Of a stretch of DNA of 64,000 nt, positions 52,878-59,269 are shown piece by piece (the first letter of the stretch is position 1; the number at the start of each line of letters is the position of its first letter). The stretch is from a beta proteobacterium L13 (lineage in GTDB: Bacteria; Pseudomonadota; Gammaproteobacteria; Burkholderiales; Chromobacteriaceae). The notes under the pieces are model-generated. The model searched no databases. It was not told the origin of the DNA and worked only from the letters and a program-made list of their open reading frames with translations. The translations under genes and the position numbers were made by a program. The stretch covers positions 62,001 through 126,000 of the forward strand of contig AMYZ01000010.1 of NCBI GenBank assembly GCA_000335715.1. The letters run 5' to 3'.

Positions 52878-53599
52878 TGCGCCAGCTACTGCCACCCAAC
52901 CGCACCCCGCTGCAAGCCGCGCTGGCCGATAGCAGCGCGCTAAACATCGACCCGACCCCACTGCGCCATACCGCAGACGCCACCCGCTGCCCGGCAGCCC
53001 TGCTGCCATGGCTGGCCTGGGCACGGTCTGTCGATGGCTGGGACGAAGCCATGGCCGAGCAGCCGCGCCGCGAGCTGGTGCGCCAGTCGTTTGCCATCCA
53101 CAAGCGCGCCGGTACAGCTGGTGCCGTTCGTCGCGCCATGGCCGCGCTGGGCGTGGCAGTGGAGTTCAAAGAGTGGCAGAGCATGCCAGGCGCCGCCCCG
53201 TACACCTTCGGGCTGGTGGCCTGGGTCAATGACAACCCGGCAGCGGAAGGTGCGGTGCTGACACCGCAGCTTTATGACCGCCTGAAACGCCTGGTAGACC
53301 AGACACGGAACGAACGCAGCCACTACCAGTTTGAAATCGGCGCCCGATTTGACCAGCCCATGCAGCTGGCCAACGCCAGCCAGGCCGCCGCCATTGGCCG
53401 CTGGGCTGCCGAAGCCAAGCCGGTACAGCCCACCCCTGCCCGACAAGGGTTGGCCGTAGCCAGCGCCAGCCAGGCCGCCTCCGTTGGCCGCTGGACTGCC
53501 GAGGCCAAGCCGGTACAGCCCACCACAGCCCGGCAAGCTTTGGCCGTAGCCAGCGCATGCCAGGCTGCCGCCGTTTTACGCATCACCATGGAGGCATGA
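52874..53599 (+). CDS. Tail protein I (P2 gpI-like) with C-terminal repeats
   Basis: A 241-residue protein. The first 170 residues match P2 I (176 aa): LLPPNRTPLQAALADSSALNIDPTPLRHTADATRCPAALLPWLAWARSVDGWDEAMAEQPRRELVRQSFAIHK. The last 70 residues are an added tract of a 30-residue repeat, ASQAA-GRW-AEAKPVQPT-ARQ-LAV. The extension is not part of the P2 protein and probably supports a different tail-fibre attachment. Confidence 0.9.
   Translation: MMRQLLPPNRTPLQAALADSSALNIDPTPLRHTADATRCPAALLPWLAWARSVDGWDEAMAEQPRRELVRQSFAIHKRAGTAGAVRRAMAALGVAVEFKEWQSMPGAAPYTFGLVAWVNDNPAAEGAVLTPQLYDRLKRLVDQTRNERSHYQFEIGARFDQPMQLANASQAAAIGRWAAEAKPVQPTPARQGLAVASASQAASVGRWTAEAKPVQPTTARQALAVASACQAAAVLRITMEA
53369..53572 (+). 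repeat. 90-base tandem repeat inside gene I
   Basis: Copies start at 53369, 53459 and 53549 (last one partial). Each full unit encodes 30 residues, and the two full copies differ at only a few codons. The unit is in frame, so copy number can change without breaking the gene. Confidence 0.85.
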
Positions 53600-54303
53600 T
53601 GACAACCCCGCTTATCCCCGCCGTACTCGATACCGGCCTGCAAGCCCTGTGGCTGAAAACGAAAGACGGCTTGCAAGGCCGCATCACGCATATTGCGCTG
53701 GGCGATGCCGGTTACACCCCGACGCAGACCATGACGGGCCTGCGCTCAGAGCGCGCCCGCTACCCGGTAGCCGACGGCCAAGACTTGGGCAAGCAGCTAC
53801 ACATCACCGCACTGGCTGACGGCCCTGCCGAATTCTGGGTGCGCGAGGTGGCGTTCATTCTGGAAAGCGGTGCCACGCTGGCACTGTGGAGCGACCCGGA
53901 CAAGCCGCTGGCTTACAAGGCGGCGGGTGTCGATTTGCTGCTGGCCTACGATCTGGTGCTGTCTTCCCTGCCGCCGGGCAGCGTCACCGTGCAAAGCACC
54001 GGTGCCGGGCTGTCACTGTCGATGGCTGAGGAGGTGGCCGCACTGGCGACCGGCCAGATCAGCGAGATGCTGCGCGGCATGAAGCGCGGTGATGAGCTGA
54101 GCGAGCATGGGAGGCAACTTACCGCTGCAGAACAGCGGCTTGAAGAAGCCGAAGAGCAAGTTGCAAAGGCCGCAGGTCAGGGCATGCAGCTGAAAGCCGT
54201 GGTTGACGAACGCCACGCACGGATTACAGAGCTGGCTACAGCGCAAGCCGCTGGCCTCATCAATTTGCAGCGTCTGACGCTGCAACCAATCCTCAAACAG
54301 TAG
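53599..54303 (+). CDS. Tail fibre protein, N-terminal part type (P2 gpH-like)
   Basis: A 234-residue protein that starts like P2 H and other tail fibres: TTPLIPAVLDTGLQALWLKTKDGLQGRITHIALGDAGYTPTQTMTGLRSERARYPVADGQ, the DUF3751/baseplate-binding domain. The end is a short coiled coil (LTAAEQRLEEAEEQVAKAAGQ). P2 H is 669 aa, so only the attachment part is present here and the receptor part is probably the next gene. GGAGG precedes the ATG at 53599; ATG 53596 is equally possible. Confidence 0.85.
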   Translation: MTTPLIPAVLDTGLQALWLKTKDGLQGRITHIALGDAGYTPTQTMTGLRSERARYPVADGQDLGKQLHITALADGPAEFWVREVAFILESGATLALWSDPDKPLAYKAAGVDLLLAYDLVLSSLPPGSVTVQSTGAGLSLSMAEEVAALATGQISEMLRGMKRGDELSEHGRQLTAAEQRLEEAEEQVAKAAGQGMQLKAVVDERHARITELATAQAAGLINLQRLTLQPILKQ

Positions 54304-54313
54304 GAGATAGAGC

Positions 54314-55042
54314 ATGAGTCTTGAAAGTCAAATCGCCGCGCTTGTCATGGCGTCTAACGGCCTGACGGGTGAGGTCGCTGCAAAAATGGCGCAGATCGAC
54401 GCAAAGGTAGCCGCCGAAATCGCCGAGCTTGAAGCATGGCGGGCAGGGGTGCGTAGCGAGTATCCGGCGATTAATACCTTTACCAACAACCTGCTGTGGA
54501 GCAATGCAGCTGCCGGTGTTGAAGATGGCACCGTCGGTGTAAAAGGTGCGCTACCTACTGGTTTCTACGCTTGGGTAGCGAATGCCGAAGTTGTCATCTT
54601 GGGCACGCGCCCGCTGGTAGATGGTGAATACGGCTTTATCCGGCCGCAGCACTACTGCCCGGTACCTCAAGTGTTGCGCGTGCGCGTTATCCCGCGCCCT
54701 GGCGTCACGCAAGACTATCAAGGCGTCCCCGCAGTGCCATTGCCGCTTGCATGGGGCTACCCGATGTCCGTGGCCGGTCGCAATGTCACGCTGTCTGTCT
54801 GGGCACGCCTGGCGTCGGGTGTGATGACCGGCGAGCCGGCTAACTCTCAGGTAGTCGGCGCGCAATGGAAGCGCGTGGTGAGTCATCACAACGGCGATGA
54901 CGGCCTGCGTGCTTATTACGGACAGATGCTTGTCGGCATGACAGCCCCCATTGAGCTGGAGTTCATGCTGCCGCATGCCTTCCTTGGCTACCTTCCTGAC
55001 GAGCATTTGCCGGTCTATGCCCGCGCAATGCAACTCGCGTAA
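54314..55042 (+). CDS. Putative tail fibre / receptor-binding protein
   Basis: A 242-residue protein directly after the H-like gene. The first 45 residues are helical (SLESQIAALVMASNGLTGEVAAKMAQIDAKVAAEIAELEAW), as in fibre shafts, and the remainder is a beta-rich domain without a recognised family. Codon use is less GC-biased than in neighbouring phage genes, a hint of separate origin. Position after H, where the fibre tip and its chaperone stand in P2, suggests host recognition. This is inference. Confidence 0.65.
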   Translation: MSLESQIAALVMASNGLTGEVAAKMAQIDAKVAAEIAELEAWRAGVRSEYPAINTFTNNLLWSNAAAGVEDGTVGVKGALPTGFYAWVANAEVVILGTRPLVDGEYGFIRPQHYCPVPQVLRVRVIPRPGVTQDYQGVPAVPLPLAWGYPMSVAGRNVTLSVWARLASGVMTGEPANSQVVGAQWKRVVSHHNGDDGLRAYYGQMLVGMTAPIELEFMLPHAFLGYLPDEHLPVYARAMQLA

Positions 55043-55060
55043 CAACAAAAGGATAAGACT

Positions 55061-55285
55061 ATGTATGCAAATACTGATCTGCTGGCGCAAATTGCGGCCG
55101 GCCAGGCCCGCGAGCTGTGCGCGCATCATATCCGCGCTCACTACCCCGAATACCACCAGTTGAACGTGCTGATGGCTGACAACGCAGCTGAGAAGGCAAA
55201 GATGAAGACTTTCATTGATGCCTGCCGCGACTGGAGCAACGGCGACAACCCCGACCCGGTCGCCCTGGCTGCCATCACCCCGTAA
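55061..55285 (+). CDS. Small hypothetical phage protein after tail fibre
   Basis: A 74-residue soluble protein: YANTDLLAQIAAGQARELCAHHIRAHYPEYHQLNVLMADNAAEKAKMKTFIDACRDW. AAGGA precedes the ATG. It stands where P2 has the fibre assembly gene G but does not resemble it. It could be a small fibre chaperone. I do not recognise it. Confidence 0.65.
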   Translation: MYANTDLLAQIAAGQARELCAHHIRAHYPEYHQLNVLMADNAAEKAKMKTFIDACRDWSNGDNPDPVALAAITP

Positions 55286-55304
55286 CCCGCAGCACCAAAA
55301 AAGC

Positions 55305-55342
55305 GGCCGGCCAGGTGTGCTACCACCTGGCCGGCCTCTCTT
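55305..55342 (+). terminator. Terminator after the tail-fibre operon
   Basis: A perfect 13-bp stem (55305-55317 with 55324-55336), TGCTAC loop, then TCTCTT. It separates the V-to-fibre operon from the com-methyltransferase insert, which must have its own promoter. Confidence 0.85.
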
Positions 55343-55389
55343 AACCCACTGTCGATACCAGTGAGCCAAAAGCCCGAAAGGCTCACAAC

Positions 55390-55608
55390 ATGAACGAAAT
55401 CCGCTGCGGCCACTGCCGCCGGCTACTGGCCCGAGGCCACGCTGTAGCCATCAGCATCAAATGCCCACGCTGCAAAACCCTGAACACCATCAGCACCGAG
55501 AGTGCCAGCTATCCAGAGCGCCCCAGCGCGCCACATTCTGGAGCCTACTATGTCTATCCAACTGCACCAGGGCGACGCCCTGACCATTCTGCCTACCCTG
55601 CCGGCTGA
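55390..55608 (+). CDS. com: Com-family zinc-finger translational regulator
   Basis: A 72-residue protein. EIRCGHCRRLLARGHAVAISIKCPRCKTLNTIS has two CxxC pairs and matches phage Mu Com, an RNA-binding protein that opens the mom start region for translation. The last 59 bases overlap the methyltransferase gene in a different frame, as com and mom overlap in Mu. So it probably activates the methyltransferase. The C-terminal 35 residues have no clear match. Confidence 0.88.
   Translation: MNEIRCGHCRRLLARGHAVAISIKCPRCKTLNTISTESASYPERPSAPHSGAYYVYPTAPGRRPDHSAYPAG
55512..55543 (+). promoter_or_regulatory. RNA hairpin covering the methyltransferase ribosome binding site
   Basis: An outer 6-bp stem TCCAGA (55512-55517) with TCTGGA (55537-55542) and an inner 4-bp stem GCGC (55518-55521) with GCGC (55526-55529), leaving a 7-base bulge. 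The outer arm holds the GGA of the GGAG (55540-55543) that serves the ATG at 55550. This would mask translation until opened, the arrangement of the Mu mom leader. Confidence 0.55.
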
Positions 55609-56251
55609 CGCCTTCGACCTGGTACTGACCGACCCGCCCTATTCGTCTGGCGGCCTGCATATCGGCACCCGCCGACAAGCGCCCACCACCAAGTACGCTT
55701 TTCACGGCGGCGACCGTGCCCACGACTTTGCCGGCGAGAACATGGACCAGCGCAGCTGGCGTACCTGGTGCGCCAGCTGGCTGGCCGAGTGCTACCGCGT
55801 GTTGAAGCCTGGCCACGTCATTGCCGTGTTTATCGACTGGCGGCAGCTGCCTACGCTGACCGACGCCATGCAGATAGCCGGCTTCACCTGGCAGGGCGTG
55901 GCCGTATGGGACAAGACTACGGGCGGCTGCCGCCCACGCAAGAACGGCATGAAACAGCAAGCCGAGTTCATCGTGTGGGGCAGCAAGGGCGGGCTGCGGC
56001 AGGATGCCGACGTCTACCTGCCCGGCGTGTTCCAGGCACGCCGCAGCAAAGACGACTGGCACGCCACGTCCAAGCCGCTGCCGATGCTGGAAAGCATGCT
56101 GGCAATGGCCGGGCCAGGTGGCAGCGTGCTGGACCCGTTTGCAGGTGGCGCGGCGGTACTGAAAGCCGCCAGCGCCCTGGGCTTGCAGGCAGTAGGCTGC
56201 GAGAAAGTGCCAAGCATCTATCAACGCGCTGCGCACGATCTGGCCGCCTAA
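55550..56251 (+). CDS. Site-specific DNA methyltransferase (beta-class, DPPY)
   Basis: A 233-residue DNA methylase. The catalytic TDPPY is at residues 27-31 and the SAM-binding VLDPFAGGAAVLKAA near the C-terminus, the order of the beta class. It modifies adenine N6 or cytosine N4. No restriction enzyme is nearby, so it is an orphan methylase, likely protecting phage DNA or altering expression. It overlaps com and ends 4 bases into the convergent minus-strand gene. Confidence 0.9.
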   Translation: MSIQLHQGDALTILPTLPADAFDLVLTDPPYSSGGLHIGTRRQAPTTKYAFHGGDRAHDFAGENMDQRSWRTWCASWLAECYRVLKPGHVIAVFIDWRQLPTLTDAMQIAGFTWQGVAVWDKTTGGCRPRKNGMKQQAEFIVWGSKGGLRQDADVYLPGVFQARRSKDDWHATSKPLPMLESMLAMAGPGGSVLDPFAGGAAVLKAASALGLQAVGCEKVPSIYQRAAHDLAA

Positions 56252-56457
56252 GCCGCTTGGCCGCGCAGCTGTTCAGCCTCATACAGCAGCGCGGCTGCCA
56301 CGCTGCCGCAAAAAAACTGGATGGCCGGGTCACCATGCCTGGCCGCGAAACTCTCACCTACCGACGCCAGGCAGGTACACAGGTTTTCAATCGTGTCGGC
56401 TGTATCACTGCCAATCAAGGGATTGATGTGGCTGACCGTGCCGCGTTCGTATTGCAT
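56248..56457 (-). CDS. Small hypothetical protein of the insert region
   Basis: A 69-residue soluble protein: QYERGTVSHINPLIGSDTADTIENLCTCLASVGESFAARHGDPAIQFFCGSVAAALLYEAEQL. It is codirectional with the LuxR-type gene 45 bases upstream, which is separated by an AT-rich segment. It overlaps the methyltransferase stop tail to tail (CTAA). The family is unknown to me. Confidence 0.6.
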   Translation of the reverse strand: MQYERGTVSHINPLIGSDTADTIENLCTCLASVGESFAARHGDPAIQFFCGSVAAALLYEAEQLRGQAA

Positions 56458-56502
56458 AAATTACCAACTCCAAATAATGACAAAAATATTGCAGGCGCAT
56501 TA

Positions 56503-56925
56503 TTAGTCATTGGGCATGGCGTTGGTATTACCCCTGGAGGGGAGGCGATGCATAAAGCCACGCACTTGCAGCGCCAGGTCTACCCTGCTGATGGCGCCGG
56601 TTTTGTACAGGCTGCTTTTGACATGGGCACGCACGGTATGGGTGCTGATACCCAGCTTGGCACCGATTTCCGCGTTCTCGTACTGCAGCAGCAGCGACAC
56701 TTCCAGCTCGCGGTCTGTCAGCCTATCGGCTACCTCAATAGCGTTTCTGGCGCGCAGTGCCGCCTGGCGCAGCAGGATGAAAGTTTCAGACGATACCGCA
56801 GCCAGAAAATCAGGCGAAACGTTGCCGTGTAGATTGACCAGCGGCTGACGCAGGATGGTTTGCATATCATCAGCCGTCGCCTGGCCAAGCAGCTCGGCCA
56901 GGTGGGCAGCAGTAATGAATTGCAT
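56503..56925 (-). CDS. LuxR-type HTH regulator in prophage
   Basis: A 140-residue protein. A LuxR-type helix-turn-helix lies at about residues 68-120: [53 protein letters not shown]. The first 65 residues are not a known receiver or autoinducer domain. It is a stand-alone regulator in the insert between tail-fibre genes and FI. It may control the com-methyltransferase unit or host genes in the lysogen; this is inference. Confidence 0.82.
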   Translation of the reverse strand: MQFITAAHLAELLGQATADDMQTILRQPLVNLHGNVSPDFLAAVSSETFILLRQAALRARNAIEVADRLTDRELEVSLLLQYENAEIGAKLGISTHTVRAHVKSSLYKTGAISRVDLALQVRGFMHRLPSRGNTNAMPND

Positions 56926-56974
56926 ACGGGGCGGGGTCCGTTAGGTGGGCTGCACAGAAAAAGAGTAGGCAATA

Positions 56975-56995
56975 TTGTGGCAGGCAACCGCACAA
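56975..56995. promoter_or_regulatory. Late-activator dyad before FI
   Basis: TTGTG (56975-56979), 11 bases, CACAA (56991-56995), the same dyad as before O and V, 67 bases upstream of FI, where P2 has its PF promoter. The inner bases GGCA-CC resemble those at 44207. Confidence 0.7.
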
Positions 56996-57062
56996 CAAGC
57001 GCAGGGCGACCCAGAAAGCAGCACACGGCAGACTTGGCTGGCTATCTCACACGGAGACCACC

Positions 57063-58238
57063 ATGTCTGCAGCCGACTACCATCACGGGGTACGGGTTTT
57101 TGAAGCCAGCAACGGCACCCGTACTATCCGCACCATTTCCACCGCTGTTATCGGCCTGTTGGCCGTAGCAGACGACGCCGACGCCATCGCCTTTCCGCTG
57201 GATACCCCGGTACTGATTACCGACGTTAAAACCGCCATCGGCAAAGCCGGCAGCACCGGCACGCTGGCCGCCGCGCTGGACGCCATTGCCGACCACTGCA
57301 GCCCGCTGATTGTGGTCGTGCGCGTGAAGAAAGGCGCCACCGAGGCCGAGCAGAACACCCTGTGCATCGGCACCACTACCGCAGCAGGCAAGAAAACCGG
57401 CATGAAAGCCCTGATGGCCGCGCAAAGCCAGGTAGGCGTCAAGCCGCGCATCCTGGGCGCGCCCGGCCTGGATGCCCTGCCGGTTACCACCGAGCTGGTA
57501 GCCATGGCCAAGCAGATGCGCAGCTTTGTCTACGCCAACGCCTGGAACTGCGCCACCAAGGAAGCGGTAGCCGCTTACCGCGACAACTTCGGCGCCCGTG
57601 AGCTGATGCTGATCTGGCCAGACTTCCTGGCATGGGACAGCACCGTCAACGCGGCAGTGGCTGCCCACGCGGTAGCCCGCGCCATGGGCCTGCGCGCCTA
57701 CATCGACCAGACCGTGGGCTGGCACAAGACGCTGTCCAACGTGGAAGTGCAAGGCGTCACCGGCATCAGCAAAGACGTGTATTGGGACTTGCAAGACCCC
57801 GCCACCGATGCCGGCTACCTGAACAGCAAGGACATCACCACGCTGATTCGCCGCAACGGCTACTACTTCTGGGGCAGCCGAACCTGCAGCAGCGACCCGC
57901 TGTTCCAGTTCGAGAACTACACCCGCACCGCCCAGGTGCTGGCCGACACCATGGCTGAGGCGCACATGTGGGCGATGGACAAGCCGATGCACCCCACCCT
58001 GGTGCGCGACATCATCGAAGGCATCAAGGCCAAAGGCCGCGAGCTGGTTACCGGCGGCTACCTGATGGGCTTTGACTGCTGGCTGGACGAAACCAGCAAC
58101 ACGGCAGACACCCTGAAAGCCGGCAAGCTGCGCATCGACTACGACTACACCCCGGTACCGCCGCTGGAAGACCTGGGCTTTACCCAGCGCATCACCGACA
58201 AGTACCTGGCCGACTTCGCCGCCAAGGTCAACGCCTGA
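57063..58238 (+). CDS. Tail sheath protein FI (P2 gpFI-like)
   Basis: A 391-residue contractile sheath subunit (P2 FI 396 aa). [60 protein letters not shown] and [43 protein letters not shown] are clear family segments. It starts the FI operon after the late-activator site. Confidence 0.96.
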   Translation: MSAADYHHGVRVFEASNGTRTIRTISTAVIGLLAVADDADAIAFPLDTPVLITDVKTAIGKAGSTGTLAAALDAIADHCSPLIVVVRVKKGATEAEQNTLCIGTTTAAGKKTGMKALMAAQSQVGVKPRILGAPGLDALPVTTELVAMAKQMRSFVYANAWNCATKEAVAAYRDNFGARELMLIWPDFLAWDSTVNAAVAAHAVARAMGLRAYIDQTVGWHKTLSNVEVQGVTGISKDVYWDLQDPATDAGYLNSKDITTLIRRNGYYFWGSRTCSSDPLFQFENYTRTAQVLADTMAEAHMWAMDKPMHPTLVRDIIEGIKAKGRELVTGGYLMGFDCWLDETSNTADTLKAGKLRIDYDYTPVPPLEDLGFTQRITDKYLADFAAKVNA

Positions 58239-58283
58239 TAACCCGCCCCCGCCTGCGGGTGGGGGCTACCGAAAGGAAAGCAC

Positions 58284-58793
58284 ATGGCACTGCCACGCAC
58301 CCTACGCATGTTCAACGTATTCGTTGGCGGCGTCAGCTTTGTAGACCAGGCACTGGAACTGAAGCTGCCCAAGATTGCGATGAAAACCGAGGAGTACACC
58401 GGCGCCGGCATGCTGGGCCCGGTCAAGCTGCTGAAGGCCATCGAGGCGCTGGAAATCGAACACACCTACAACGGCCCCATCCGTGAAATCGTGGCCGACT
58501 TTGGTGCCGAAAAGCACGACGCCAGCCTGCTGCGCTTCATGGGCAGCTACAGCGAAGAAGGCACCGGCACAGCCCAAGCTGTGGAAATCATCGTGCGCGG
58601 TCGCCATAACGAGTTCGACCAGGGCGACGCCAAGAGCGGCGAAAACGGCAACTGGAAGGTCAAAAGCGACCTGACCTACTACAAGCAGATCGTAGACGGC
58701 GAAGAGTGGCTGGAAATCGACGTGGTGAACAAGATTTTCCGCGTGATGGGCGTAGACCGCCTGGCCGCACACCGCCGCAACATCGGCCTGTAA
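58284..58793 (+). CDS. Tail tube protein FII (P2 gpFII-like)
   Basis: A 169-residue inner tube subunit (P2 FII 172 aa): ALPRTLRMFNVFVGGVSFVDQALELKLPKIAMKTEEYTGAGMLGPVKLLKAIEALEIEHTY and WLEIDVVNKIFRVMGVDRLAAHRRNIGL. AAAGGAAAG precedes the ATG. Confidence 0.96.
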   Translation: MALPRTLRMFNVFVGGVSFVDQALELKLPKIAMKTEEYTGAGMLGPVKLLKAIEALEIEHTYNGPIREIVADFGAEKHDASLLRFMGSYSEEGTGTAQAVEIIVRGRHNEFDQGDAKSGENGNWKVKSDLTYYKQIVDGEEWLEIDVVNKIFRVMGVDRLAAHRRNIGL

Positions 58794-58812
58794 CCACACC
58801 CCAAACCAACCC

Positions 58813-58834
58813 GCTGCCGGCCACTGCCGGCAGC
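58813..58834 (+). other. Hairpin between FII and E
   Basis: A perfect 9-bp stem (58813-58821 with 58826-58834) with CACT loop and no T-run. It may slow transcription or protect the FI-FII message, keeping tube and sheath more abundant than E and T. Confidence 0.55.
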
Positions 58835-58853
58835 CTGCATAGAGGACAACACC

Positions 58854-59144
58854 ATGAACCAGCCCATCACCCTTGAAACCCCGATCAAGCGCGCCAACGG
58901 CGACATTACCGCCATTGCCCTGCGTAAACCCAACGCCGGCCAGCTGCGCGGCTGCAGCCTGGCCAGCCTGCTGCAGATGGATGTGGACGCCATCATCAAG
59001 GTGCTGCCGCGTATTTCCGAACCCGGCATTACCGAAGCCGAAGCCGCCAAGCTGGACCCGGTAGACCTCACCACACTGGCAGCGGAAACCGTCGGTTTTT
59101 TGCTGCCGAAGCAAGCGCAGCCGGAAGCCTCCCCCACCGAGTAG
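58854..59144 (+). CDS. Tail assembly protein E (P2 gpE-like)
   Basis: A 96-residue assembly protein (P2 E 91 aa): ITLETPIKRANGDITAIALRKPNAGQLRGCSLASLLQMDVDAIIKVLPRISEPGITEAEAAKLDPVDLTTLAAETVGFL. The zero-frame product ends at 59144. It carries the frameshift site described in the next entry. Confidence 0.92.
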   Translation: MNQPITLETPIKRANGDITAIALRKPNAGQLRGCSLASLLQMDVDAIIKVLPRISEPGITEAEAAKLDPVDLTTLAAETVGFLLPKQAQPEASPTE

Positions 59145-59269
59145 AAGCCGCCATCGCCGACGTGGCCGTTATCTTTCACTGGCCACCGTCGGCTTTTGAC
59201 GACATGAGCCTGGCCGAGCTGATGGCCTGGCGCGAAGAAGCCCGCATACGATCTGGTGCCGAAGAGTGA
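58854..59269 (+). CDS. Tail assembly fusion E+E' by -1 frameshift
   Basis: At 59096-59102 the message reads T-TTT-TTG in the E frame, the slippery heptamer used by P2 E. Slipping back one base gives a 138-residue fusion that ends in VAVIFHWPPSAFDDMSLAELMAWREEARIR, the expected E' tail, with TGA at 59267-59269. The stop overlaps the GTG start of T (59266). P2 E+E' is 142 aa. The fusion is needed as a tape-measure chaperone in P2 and lambda-like phages. Confidence 0.9.

Noticed and set aside
58239-58283. GC-rich hairpin between FI and FII as terminator
   Set aside because: The stem is imperfect and has no T-run. FI and FII are expected to be co-transcribed.
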